Source: Pseudomonas sp. ANT_J12 (GTDB taxonomy: Bacteria; Pseudomonadota; Gammaproteobacteria; Pseudomonadales; Pseudomonadaceae). From it: a stretch of DNA of 64,000 nucleotides. Positions 52,369 through 60,708 of this stretch are shown one piece after another; positions within the stretch are counted from its first letter, which is position 1, and each line of letters opens with the position of its first letter. The stretch is taken from contig NZ_VOBN01000001.1 of the NCBI RefSeq assembly GCF_008370045.1, forward strand, positions 682,001 to 746,000. The letters run 5' to 3'. Made by a program: the position numbers and the translations under genes. The notes below the pieces were generated by a model, which saw only the letters and a list, made by a program, of their open reading frames with translations, had not been told where the DNA came from and searched no databases.

Positions 52369-53058
52369 ATGCTCCGCCCTACCCTTCGCTTCGCCGGCCT
52401 GTGCGCAGGCTTGATGATTTCCGCCAGCGCCCTGGCGCTGTCCCTCAATGACCTGTCGCAAAACGACGCCACGGGTGGTTTGAAAGACGCCCTGACCCAA
52501 GGCGCGCAACTGGCCGTCAAACAACTCGGCACGCCGGGCGGTTTCAGTAACAACCCGGACGTGAAGATCGAACTGCCGGGCAAACTGGGCAAAGTCGCCA
52601 GCAAAATGAAAGCCTTCGGCATGGGCGCCCAGGTTGATCAACTGGAAACCAGCATGAACAAAGCGGCAGAAACCGCCGTGACCCAGGCCCAGCCTATCCT
52701 CATCGATGCGGTGAAAAAAATGAGTGTGTCCGACGCCAAGGGCATCCTCAGCGGCGGCAAAGACTCGGCCACCCAGTACCTGGATAAATCCAGCCGTGAG
52801 CAGATCCGCGCCAAGTTCCTGCCGATCGTCAAGCAAGCCACCGACCAGGTTGGCCTGGCCAAACAATACAACTCGTTCGCCGGCCAGGCGGCGACGTTGG
52901 GCGTGGTGGACGCGAAGAGCGCCAACATCGAAAGCTACGTGACGGAGCAGGCGTTGAACGGCTTGTTCGAGATGATCGGCAAACAGGAAGAAACCATTCG
53001 CCAGAACCCGGCTGCTGCGGCGACCAGTTTGGCCAAGAAAGTGTTTGGTACGCTGTAA
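52369..53058 (+). CDS. DUF4197 domain-containing periplasmic protein
   Basis: A 229-residue protein with a signal peptide (MLRPTLRFAGLCAGLMISAS, cleavage near ALA at 21-23) and a single DUF4197 domain: LSLNDLSQNDATGGLKDAL at the start of the mature protein and helical repeats with GKDSATQYLDKSS. Function is unknown in the family. AAGGAAG precedes the ATG, and the 28-bp gap from the YbaY-type gene suggests one transcript. Confidence 0.9.
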   Translation: MLRPTLRFAGLCAGLMISASALALSLNDLSQNDATGGLKDALTQGAQLAVKQLGTPGGFSNNPDVKIELPGKLGKVASKMKAFGMGAQVDQLETSMNKAAETAVTQAQPILIDAVKKMSVSDAKGILSGGKDSATQYLDKSSREQIRAKFLPIVKQATDQVGLAKQYNSFAGQAATLGVVDAKSANIESYVTEQALNGLFEMIGKQEETIRQNPAAAATSLAKKVFGTL

Positions 53059-53076
53059 ACCCGCTGCAGGTCGTTT

Positions 53077-53186
53077 GATCGTTCCCTCGCGCAGCAAAGG
53101 AATGCATCCCGTGACGCTCCGCGTCACTTTTTAAGCGGACGCAGAGCGTCCATGGCGGCATTCCCACGCAGAGCGTGGGAACGATC
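53077..53186. repeat. GATCGTTCCC palindromic repeat, 110-bp form, left of fic
   Basis: A 110-bp imperfect palindrome with ends GATCGTTCCCTCGC and GCGTGGGAACGATC. It matches the copy at 54666-54775 at about 99 of 110 positions, in the same orientation, so the Fic gene lies between two direct repeats. Confidence 0.85.
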
Positions 53187-53187
53187 A

Positions 53188-53213
53188 AGATCGCAGCCTT
53201 CGGCAGTTCCTAC
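53188..53213. repeat. GATCGCAGCC half repeat overlapping the fic stop codon
   Basis: AGATCGCAGCCTTCGGCAG plus TTCCTAC is one arm of the family seen at 4700-4776. Read on the minus strand its GTAG provides the TAG stop of the Fic gene (53210-53212). Confidence 0.75.
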
Positions 53214-54550
53214 GGGCCTGTTCGCAAGAAGAAGACCCACTCCTGCCCCATCTTGCGTTTCTCGAACACCTGCAGATCGACCAACCCGTTCAGGGTGGCC
53301 GCTGCTGTTTTGTACGAGCAATTCAGATTGTCCATCACATTGGCCGCCGTAAACTCCTTCGCCACCCCACTCTTGGCCACTTGATAAATAGCCCGCTGTT
53401 TTTCGGTGAGCTGGTCAAAAAATCCGGAGGCCATCAGCCATCGGTCAAAACGCTCGGTGTATGCCAGGTTTTTGCGATAGACCTCTGTAAAACCGGTGAC
53501 GGCCCGCAAGATGACCGAACACTGGAAATCGATGAAGTAAGTCAGGTCCAGCTCATCGGACTCGGTATGCAAATACGAGTGCCCGTACTTCACCGGCGCG
53601 TTACGCAGCAAAACGCTGATGGCTATGTAGCGAAAGGCCGAAAAGTCATTCTTGAACATGAACCAATAGAACAGCGCCCGTGCGACACGGCCGTTGCCAT
53701 CGCGAAAAGGATGCTCATAGCCCAGGGCAAAATGCAGCGCGATGGCCTTGATCAACGGATGAAGGTAATCAACCTGATCAGAGGCGTCGTGGGACTGGTT
53801 GATCCACGTCGACAGTGCCTGCAAGCGTGACTCAAGCCCCGCTGCGGGAGGCGGTGTGTGGACGGTGTTGCCCTCACCGTCCTGCACCACGACGTTGTCG
53901 TTGAGCCTGAAGGTCCCCGGCGCATATTGCGGGTCATCGATACCTTCGACACCCACCCGATGAATCGCTGCGATCAGCTCGACGCTCAGGGGTTCGTAAC
54001 GCTTGTCCCAGGCGAAATTCATCATTTTGTAATTACCAATGACCATTCGCTCGTCCGGCGTGCGCGGCAGGCGTTTGCGCTTGAGCATGTCCTTGGCCAC
54101 CCGCGTGGTGGTGGCCGCACCTTCCAGTTGGCTGCTGCTGATGGCTTCGTCTTCGATCAGATCATTGAGCAGATAACTGAAATGCGCGTGCTCACCGATC
54201 TGGCTGCTCATGTACGCCAGCGCCGCAGTGGTGGCTTGCCGATCGACCGCCGAAATGGCTTTCTGCGCGACGGGTGTCAGCACGAAACTGCCCCACTGAA
54301 TCGGTTCACCCAATGGCAACAGGCTGGCGTACTGGGCGGTTCGGGCCTTCTTGACCAGTGCCCAACAGAGATGGCTATCCAGTCCTGGTGCCCAGCGGTA
54401 GCGTAGATCATCAAACGGCAAGTAGCGCCCTTGGTCATCCAGGGGTTTTAGCAACGCCAGGTAATCCGACAGGCGTTCCTTGTGAGGTGATTGCGCCAAC
54501 AGGTCGAACACCGGGTCGGACCGGCCCTTCAGCGCGGGGGGCTTTTTCAT
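53210..54550 (-). CDS. Fic-domain protein (probable AMP transferase, class II) with C-terminal winged helix
   Basis: A 446-residue protein. The Fic core HPFRDGNGRVAR (residues 280-291) is complete, with catalytic His and the phosphate-binding Asn/Arg. An N-terminal inhibitory-helix motif of the S-x-x-x-E-G type is present (SSQLEG, 139-144), marking class II, auto-inhibited Fic enzymes. The C-terminal part (about 375-446) looks like a winged helix. No antitoxin gene adjoins it. It is flanked by direct 110-bp repeats and its stop codon comes from another repeat. Target is unknown. Confidence 0.9.
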   Translation of the reverse strand: MKKPPALKGRSDPVFDLLAQSPHKERLSDYLALLKPLDDQGRYLPFDDLRYRWAPGLDSHLCWALVKKARTAQYASLLPLGEPIQWGSFVLTPVAQKAISAVDRQATTAALAYMSSQIGEHAHFSYLLNDLIEDEAISSSQLEGAATTTRVAKDMLKRKRLPRTPDERMVIGNYKMMNFAWDKRYEPLSVELIAAIHRVGVEGIDDPQYAPGTFRLNDNVVVQDGEGNTVHTPPPAAGLESRLQALSTWINQSHDASDQVDYLHPLIKAIALHFALGYEHPFRDGNGRVARALFYWFMFKNDFSAFRYIAISVLLRNAPVKYGHSYLHTESDELDLTYFIDFQCSVILRAVTGFTEVYRKNLAYTERFDRWLMASGFFDQLTEKQRAIYQVAKSGVAKEFTAANVMDNLNCSYKTAAATLNGLVDLQVFEKRKMGQEWVFFLRTGP

Positions 54551-54637
54551 TGCGACTGTCTCAAGAACTCGTCAAACCGAGCCTGGAGTACAGCATTGAG
54601 CCCTCTGCGACTCAATATCAGAGACTTCTGAAATTCC

Positions 54638-54664
54638 TGTAGGAGCTACCGCAGGCCGCGATCT
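54638..54664. repeat. GATCGCAGCC half repeat right of fic
   Basis: CTGTAGGAGCTACCGCAGGC followed by CGCGATCT is the opposite arm of the same family as at 53188. It adjoins the 110-bp repeat copy at 54666. Confidence 0.65.
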
Positions 54665-54665
54665 T

Positions 54666-54775
54666 GATCGTTCCCACGCGCAGCAAAGGAATGCATCCCG
54701 TGACGCTCCGCTTCACATCAAAGGCTGACGCGGAGCGTCAATGGCGGCATTCCCACGCAGAGCATGGGAACGATC
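54666..54775. repeat. GATCGTTCCC palindromic repeat, 110-bp form, right of fic
   Basis: The second long copy, in direct orientation relative to 53077-53186 and the same length. Most differences cluster in the central loop, as expected for a hairpin element whose arms are conserved. Confidence 0.85.
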
Positions 54776-54779
54776 AATA

Positions 54780-54803
54780 CCTGTAGGAACTGCCGAAGGC
54801 TGC
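54780..54803. repeat. GATCGCAGCC half repeat next to the RND permease stop
   Basis: CCTGTAGGAACTGCCGAAGG followed by CTGC is another arm of the family, 15 bp before the end of the RND permease gene. It shows that family B and family C elements are repeatedly found side by side here. Confidence 0.6.
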
Positions 54804-54817
54804 TCCTGCGTGGGGAA

Positions 54818-57800
54818 TCAGGCCGGGTCTTTCTTGATCCTGAACCACGCCGCATACAGCGCCGGCAGGAACAGCAACGTCAACGCCGTCGCGACGATCA
54901 ACCCGCCCATGATCGCCACTGCCATCGGCCCGAAGAACACGCTGCGCGACAGCGGAATCATCGCCAGGACCGCGGCGAGTGCCGTCAGCACAATCGGCCG
55001 GAACCGGCGCACCGTCGCCTCGATGATCGCTTGCCACGGTTTGAGCCCGGCGGCGATGTCCTGTTCGATCTGGTCCACCAGGATCACCGAGTTGCGCATG
55101 ATCATCCCGGACAGCGCGATGGTCCCGAGCATGGCGACGAAGCCGAACGGTTGACGGAACACCATCAGGAACAGGGTCACGCCGATCAGTCCCAATGGCG
55201 CTGTCAAAAACACCATCGCGGTGCGTGAGAAACTGCGCAGTTGCAGCATCAGCAATGTCAGCACGACCACGATGAAAAGTGGCACACCCGCCTTCACCGA
55301 GTTCTGCCCGCGGGCCGAGTCCTCGACCGTGCCGCCGACTTCCAGCAAGTAGCCGTCGGGCAGTTCGGCGCGGATCGGGTCGAGGGTCGGCAAGATCTGT
55401 TGCACCAGGGTCGCCGGTTGTTCCTTGCCGTAGATGTCGGCGCGAATCGTCACGTTGGGCAGGCGGTTGCGGTGCCAGATGATGCCTTCTTCGAAGCCGT
55501 ATTCCAGGGTCGCGATCTGCGACAGCGCGACGCTTTTGCCGTTGTCGGTGGGCACCGCCAGGCTCGGCAGCAACGACAGTTCGGTACGCTCATGCACCGT
55601 GCCGCGCAGCAGGATTTCGATCAACTCGTTGTCTTCGCGGTACTGGCTGACGCTGGAACCGGTCAGGGAGCTTTGCAAGAACTTCGACAGGCTGGCGGTG
55701 CTCACGCCAAGGGCCCGGGCGCGGTCCTGATCGACGTTCAGGTACACGACTTTGCTCGGTTCTTCCCAGTCCAGGTGGACGTTGACCACATGGGGATTCT
55801 CGCGAACCTTCTCCGCCACTTTACGGGCCAGGGCGCGGACTTCTTCGATGTGTTCGCCGGTGACGCGGAACTGCACTGGATAGCCAACCGGCGGGCCGTT
55901 TTCCAGGCGCGTGACCCGTGAACGCAGGGCCGGGAATTGTTCGTTGAGGGTTTCGATCAGCCAGGTGCGCAGGATTTCGCGCTCCTCGATGGTCTTGGCC
56001 AGGACCACAAACTGGGCGAAGCTCGCCGCAGGCAACTGCTGATCCAGTGGCAGGTAAAAGCGCGGCGAGCCGGTGCCGACGTAGGCCACGTAATTGTCGA
56101 TGCCGGCGTGATCCTTCAACAGGCCTTCAAGGCGTTTAACCTCGTCGGCAGTGTTGCTCAGGGACGCGCCTTCGGCCAGTTTCAGATCAATCATCAGTTC
56201 CAGACGCCCCGAGGCCGGGAAGAACTGCTGCGGCACGTAGCGAAACAGCACGATGGAAGCGATGAACAAGATGACCGTCAGCGTGATCACGGTCTTGCGC
56301 CAGCGCACGCACCACTCCACCAGGCGCCGGACCCGTTGATAGAACGGTGTGCCGTAAGGGTCGGCTTGGCCGTCAGCCGTGCCGTGTTTGGCGGCGTGAA
56401 TTTTCGCCAGGTCCGGCAGGAGTTTTTCCCCCAGGTACGGCACAAACACCACGGCGGCAATCCACGAGGCCAGCAGCGCGATGGTCACCACCTGGAAAAT
56501 CGAGCGAGTGTATTCGCCGGTGCCCGATTGCGCGGTGGCAATCGGCAGAAACCCGGCGGCCGTGATCAAGGTGCCGGTGAGCATCGGGAACGCGGTGCTG
56601 GTCCAGGCATAGCTGGCGGCCTTGATGCGGTCGAAGCCCTGCTCCATTTTGATCGCCATCATTTCCACGGCGATGATCGCGTCGTCCACCAGCAACCCCA
56701 GGGCCAGTACCAGTGCACCGAGAGAAATCTTGTGCAGGCCGATGCCCAGGTAATACATGCAGGCGAAGGTCATCGCCAATACCAGCGGAATGGCCAACGC
56801 GACGACCATGCCGGTGCGCACACCGAGGGAGAAGAAGCTCACCAGCAACACGATGGCCAAGGCTTCCACCAGCACCTGGACGAACTCGCCGACCCCGGTT
56901 TTCACCGCAGCAGGCTGGTCCGAGACCTTGCGCAGTTGCATGCCGGCCGGGAGGTTTTTCTGGATGCGGTCGAACTCGACTTCGAGAGCTTTACCCAGCA
57001 CCAGAATGTCGCCGCCATCCTTCATCGCCACGGCCAGACCGATCGCATCTTCGGCCATGAAACGCATGCGCGGCGCCGGTGGATCGTTGAAACCGCGACG
57101 CACGTCGGCGACATCGGCGATGCGGAACGTGCGATCACCGACCCGGATCGGGAAGCTTTTTATCTGATCGACCGTCTGAAAACTCCCCGTGACCCGTAGC
57201 TGCAATCGCTCGCTGCTGGTTTCGAAGAACCCGGCAGTAGACACCGCGTTCTGTTCCTCAAGGGCCTGCTGCACCGCCGCCAATGGCAGCCCAAGGGTCG
57301 CCAGTTTGACGTTGGACAGTTCGATCCAGATCTTCTCGTCCTGCAAGCCGAGCAAGTCGACCTTGCCCACATCCTTGACCCGTTGCAGCTGAATCTGGAT
57401 GCGGTCGGCGTAGTCCTTGAGCACCGCGTAGTCAAAACCGTCGCCGGTCAGGGCGTAGATATTGCCGAAGGTGGTGCCGAACTCATCGTTGAAAAACGGG
57501 CCTTGAATGCCCGGCGGCAGGGTCTGGCGGATATCGCTGATCTTCTTGCGGACCTGATACCACAGGTCCGGAATCTGCGCCGAGTGCATCGAATCCCGGG
57601 CGATAAACGTCACCTGAGACTCACCCGGACGGGAGAACGAGACGATGCGCTCGTACTCGCCGGTTTCCATCAGCTTCTTTTCAATACGCTCGGTAACCTG
57701 GCGCGAGACTTCCTGGGCCGTGGCCCCCGGCCAATTGGTGCGAATCACCATGGCCTTGAAAGTGAACGGCGGGTCTTCACTCTGGCCGAGCTTGGTGTAG

Positions 57801-57889
57801 GAAAGTGCGCCGACGATCGCCAGCAAAAGCATCAGGAACAGTACGATCTGGCGGTTACGCAGCGCCCATTCAGAAAGATTGAAACCCAT
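54818..57889 (-). CDS. RND multidrug efflux permease (AcrB/HAE1-like)
   Basis: A 1,023-residue proton-driven inner-membrane pump with the 12-helix, two-loop RND layout. The N-terminus MGFNLSEWALRNRQIVLFLM is the first helix; the proton-relay Asp pair lies in ALGLLVDDAIIAVE in helix 4. It starts 6 bp after the adaptor gene. No outer-membrane channel gene is adjacent, so it must share one encoded elsewhere (as TriABC-type or Mex pumps can). Substrates are unknown. Confidence 0.92.
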   Translation of the reverse strand: MGFNLSEWALRNRQIVLFLMLLLAIVGALSYTKLGQSEDPPFTFKAMVIRTNWPGATAQEVSRQVTERIEKKLMETGEYERIVSFSRPGESQVTFIARDSMHSAQIPDLWYQVRKKISDIRQTLPPGIQGPFFNDEFGTTFGNIYALTGDGFDYAVLKDYADRIQIQLQRVKDVGKVDLLGLQDEKIWIELSNVKLATLGLPLAAVQQALEEQNAVSTAGFFETSSERLQLRVTGSFQTVDQIKSFPIRVGDRTFRIADVADVRRGFNDPPAPRMRFMAEDAIGLAVAMKDGGDILVLGKALEVEFDRIQKNLPAGMQLRKVSDQPAAVKTGVGEFVQVLVEALAIVLLVSFFSLGVRTGMVVALAIPLVLAMTFACMYYLGIGLHKISLGALVLALGLLVDDAIIAVEMMAIKMEQGFDRIKAASYAWTSTAFPMLTGTLITAAGFLPIATAQSGTGEYTRSIFQVVTIALLASWIAAVVFVPYLGEKLLPDLAKIHAAKHGTADGQADPYGTPFYQRVRRLVEWCVRWRKTVITLTVILFIASIVLFRYVPQQFFPASGRLELMIDLKLAEGASLSNTADEVKRLEGLLKDHAGIDNYVAYVGTGSPRFYLPLDQQLPAASFAQFVVLAKTIEEREILRTWLIETLNEQFPALRSRVTRLENGPPVGYPVQFRVTGEHIEEVRALARKVAEKVRENPHVVNVHLDWEEPSKVVYLNVDQDRARALGVSTASLSKFLQSSLTGSSVSQYREDNELIEILLRGTVHERTELSLLPSLAVPTDNGKSVALSQIATLEYGFEEGIIWHRNRLPNVTIRADIYGKEQPATLVQQILPTLDPIRAELPDGYLLEVGGTVEDSARGQNSVKAGVPLFIVVVLTLLMLQLRSFSRTAMVFLTAPLGLIGVTLFLMVFRQPFGFVAMLGTIALSGMIMRNSVILVDQIEQDIAAGLKPWQAIIEATVRRFRPIVLTALAAVLAMIPLSRSVFFGPMAVAIMGGLIVATALTLLFLPALYAAWFRIKKDPA

Positions 57890-57895
57890 CGGGGA

Positions 57896-58996
57896 TTACT
57901 CCTTGTCCGCCAGATTGACCACGCGGTTGGAGCGATCCACCGGGCGCACTTGCTGCCCGTCGTGAAGCACATGGACACCGGCGGCCACCACCCAGTCGCT
58001 GGCGTTCAAGCCTTCCAGTACCGGCACGGTTTTCTCACCGAAGGCACCGACCCGCACCGGGACTTTCTTCAACCTATTGTTGGCGCCGACCACCCACACG
58101 TAGGTCGCACCGTTTTCCGCGGTGACCGCCGACAGCGGCACGGCCAGTGAGACTACGGCAGCGGTCTGGATAAACACCCGGGCACTCTGGCCGAGTTCGG
58201 CCGGGACTTTGCCGGAGTTGAAGGCAATGCGCGCGGCGAAGGTTCGGGACTTGGGATCGGCTGCCGGCGACAGCTCGCGGATGCGTCCGGTAAAACGTTG
58301 ACCGGGCTGAGTCCAAAGCTCCACCGACACCGGTTGATCAACCTTGAAACGGCCGAAGCTTTGTTCCGGCAGGCTGATCAACACTTCGCGCTCACCATCG
58401 GTGGCGAGGGTGAACACGGTTTGTCCGGCGGCGACCACTTGGCCGACTTCCACCGCACGCTTGGCCACCACCCCGTCCTGGGGAGCACGCAGCACGGCGT
58501 AGCTGGCCTGATTGGTCGAGACGTTGAATTCGGCTTTGATTTGCTTGAGGCGCGCTTCACCGGATCGGTAAAGGTTTTCGGAATTGTCGTACGCGGATTT
58601 ACTGACCATCTGACGGTCCATCAGGGTCTTGTAGCGATCCCGCTCGGCGCGGACCAGGTTCAGATTGGCTTCGGCGGCAGTGACCTGGGCGCGGGTGGCT
58701 TCCAGTTGCAGGCGCACGTCCTGGGGATCGAGCTCGGCGAGAGGCTGATCGGCCTTGACCCGCTGGCCTTCCTCGACCAGTCGTCGGCTGACTTTGCCGC
58801 CAATGCGGAATGCGAGGTCCGGCTCATAACGGGCGCGCACTTCACCGGGAAAGCTTTCCATCGCCTGGGCCGAAGGCTCGGGCTGCACCACCATGGCCGG
58901 TCGCACGCTGACTTGCGGTGCCTCGTCGTGACCACACGCCGACAATAAAAAAGCCAGACTGACTGGCAACGCGAGGGGCAAGGCATAGCGGAACAT
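57896..58996 (-). CDS. RND efflux periplasmic adaptor (membrane-fusion lipoprotein)
   Basis: A 366-residue HlyD-type adaptor. A lipoprotein signal ends in LLSAC (Cys21). The lipoyl-like half motifs IGGKVSRRLVEEGQRVKADQ and APQDGVVAKRAVEVGQVVAAG flank a coiled-coil hairpin, followed by beta-barrel and membrane-proximal domains. It links the permease to an outer-membrane channel. It diverges from a TetR gene 94 bp away. Confidence 0.92.
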   Translation of the reverse strand: MFRYALPLALPVSLAFLLSACGHDEAPQVSVRPAMVVQPEPSAQAMESFPGEVRARYEPDLAFRIGGKVSRRLVEEGQRVKADQPLAELDPQDVRLQLEATRAQVTAAEANLNLVRAERDRYKTLMDRQMVSKSAYDNSENLYRSGEARLKQIKAEFNVSTNQASYAVLRAPQDGVVAKRAVEVGQVVAAGQTVFTLATDGEREVLISLPEQSFGRFKVDQPVSVELWTQPGQRFTGRIRELSPAADPKSRTFAARIAFNSGKVPAELGQSARVFIQTAAVVSLAVPLSAVTAENGATYVWVVGANNRLKKVPVRVGAFGEKTVPVLEGLNASDWVVAAGVHVLHDGQQVRPVDRSNRVVNLADKE

Positions 58997-59033
58997 GGTG
59001 AAGGACCTTTCGCTAATGGTGCTTGGAATAATT

Positions 59034-59078
59034 ATACTGGCCGGTATGTTATTAATAGCAAACTCACCAGTCCAGTAT
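59034..59078. promoter_or_regulatory. Candidate TetR operator between the RND operon and its regulator
   Basis: In the 94-bp divergent gap ATACTGGCCGGTAT (59034-59047) is an imperfect palindrome, and its half ATACTGG recurs inverted as CCAGTAT at 59072-59078. The AT-rich TGTTATTAATAGCAAA between them could contain the promoter elements. TetR regulators usually bind such palindromes next to their own gene; binding itself is inferred. Confidence 0.5.
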
Positions 59079-59090
59079 TAAAAGCGAAGA

Positions 59091-59741
59091 ATGTCGAACA
59101 ATCCTTCAGCATCCAGTGGTCCGGGCCGCCCCAAGGATCTGGCCAAGCGCCAGGCCATCCTCGATGCGGCGAAAATTCTGTTCCTGAGTAATGGTTATGC
59201 CAGCACCAGCATGGACGCCGTGGCGGCCGAGGCCGGGGTGTCAAAGCTGACGGTCTACAGCCATTTCAACGACAAGGAGACCCTGTTCTCCGCCGCCGTG
59301 GTGGCCAAGTGCGAAGAGCAATTGCCACCGCTGTTCTTCGAATTGCCGGAAGGCATTTCGGTGGAATCGGTGCTGCTGAACATCGCCCGGGGCTTTCATC
59401 AGCTGATCAACAGTGATGAATCCGTGAACTTGCATCGCTTGATGATCAGCCTGGGCAGCCAGGACCCGAAACTGTCGCTGATCTTCTTCGAGGCCGGGCC
59501 GGAGCGCATGTTGAATGGCATGGAGCGCTTGCTGAGCCGGATCGATCAGACCGGCGCGCTGAGCATCGATAAACCGCGCAATGCCGCCGAGCATTTCTTT
59601 TGCCTGCTCAAGGGGGCGGGGAATTTCCGGTTGTTGTATGGCTGCGGTGAGCCGTTGATTGGCGACGCGGCGGAAAGTCATGTGCGGGAAGTGGTGGGGT
59701 TGTTTATGCGGGCTTACAGGCCTGAGATTGTTGGCGCCTAG
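59091..59741 (+). CDS. TetR-family repressor, divergent from the RND pump
   Basis: A 216-residue regulator: N-terminal helix-turn-helix (ILDAAKILFLSNGYASTSMD, then VAAEAGVSKLTVYSHFNDKE, residues 19-65) and a C-terminal ligand domain of the AefR-like type. A Gly/Pro-rich tail of 15 residues precedes the HTH. It probably represses the adaptor-permease pair; evidence is position and the palindromes in the gap. Confidence 0.9.
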   Translation: MSNNPSASSGPGRPKDLAKRQAILDAAKILFLSNGYASTSMDAVAAEAGVSKLTVYSHFNDKETLFSAAVVAKCEEQLPPLFFELPEGISVESVLLNIARGFHQLINSDESVNLHRLMISLGSQDPKLSLIFFEAGPERMLNGMERLLSRIDQTGALSIDKPRNAAEHFFCLLKGAGNFRLLYGCGEPLIGDAAESHVREVVGLFMRAYRPEIVGA

Positions 59742-59750
59742 TCGGGCGCC

Positions 59751-59816
59751 TTCGCGGGCAAGCCTCGCTCCTACAGGGTTCGCGCAGATCCTGTAGGAGC
59801 GAGGCTTGCCCGCGAA
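59751..59816. repeat. Inverted REP pair between tetR and rsmJ, opposite arrangement
   Basis: GCGGGCAAGCCTCGCTCC is at the left and GGAGCGAGGCTTGCCCGC at the right, so the two REPs face the other way from all other pairs in the window. The pair begins 9 bp past the tetR stop and ends 15 bp before the convergent rsmJ stop. Confidence 0.8.
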
Positions 59817-59831
59817 TGGAGCGACTCGGTA

Positions 59832-60614
59832 TCAGGGCTTCAACGCCTTCTTCGGATAAATGTCATACCGGCTGGATTTCCCATCCAGCGCATGACTGGG
59901 CTTGGGCCCCGCAATACACGGCGCTTTGCGCGGGCGCTTGACCACCACCCGATGGCTGGCTAGGGCCAACGCCGCTTCAAGCAACGCCGGCGCATCCGGG
60001 TCATCCCCTACCAGCGGGCGGAACAGGCGCATTTCCTTCTTCACCAGCGCGGTTTTCTCACGGTGCGGGAACATCGGGTCGAGGTAAATCACCTGCGGCG
60101 GCTCGCCTTCCCAATTGCGCATCACTTCAATCGAATTGCCCTTGAGCAAGCGCATCCGCGCCACGATGGGCGCCACGTCGAAATCTTCCGCGCCACGGGC
60201 CAGGCCATCTTCGAGCAACGCGCCGATCAACGGCTGACGTTCGATCAGGCTCATCTCGCAACCCAGGCTCGCCAGCACGAACGCATCCTTGCCCAGCCCC
60301 GCCGTGGCATCCAGCACCCGTGGGCGCACGCCTTGGGCGATGCCGACCGCTTTGGCGATCATCTGCCCGGTGCCGCCGCCGAACAACCGGCGATGGGCCG
60401 CGCCACCCTCGACGAAGTCCACCCGCACCGGCCCCGGCGCATCGGGGCCCAGCTGTTGCAGCTGCAAACCCTGCTCGCCCACCTGCAAGGCAAACTCGCC
60501 GTCATCCACCTGCAGGGGCAAGCCCAGGCGCTCGGCCCATTGCTCGGCCTGTGGCTGAAACGCCGGGGCCGAGGCCTCGACATGGATGCGGCAGGCCGCG
60601 GGTTGTTCAATCAT
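59832..60614 (-). CDS. rsmJ: 16S rRNA (guanine(1516)-N2)-methyltransferase RsmJ
   Basis: A 260-residue SAM-dependent methyltransferase. The SAM-binding [19 protein letters not shown] and the catalytic-type motif YLDPMFPHR are family signatures, along with FGGGTGQMI. It modifies G1516 near the decoding centre. The start [14 protein letters not shown] fits known lengths. It diverges from the duplicated-segment protein at 60709. Confidence 0.92.
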   Translation of the reverse strand: MIEQPAACRIHVEASAPAFQPQAEQWAERLGLPLQVDDGEFALQVGEQGLQLQQLGPDAPGPVRVDFVEGGAAHRRLFGGGTGQMIAKAVGIAQGVRPRVLDATAGLGKDAFVLASLGCEMSLIERQPLIGALLEDGLARGAEDFDVAPIVARMRLLKGNSIEVMRNWEGEPPQVIYLDPMFPHREKTALVKKEMRLFRPLVGDDPDAPALLEAALALASHRVVVKRPRKAPCIAGPKPSHALDGKSSRYDIYPKKALKP

Positions 60615-60708
60615 GGGAAAAGGTGCTCAAAAAATTAATGATCGGCCAAAAACGTCCGATAACAAAACTATCGAGCATTTTGCCAGAGCTGAGCGTCGAC
60701 CGAGAAAA

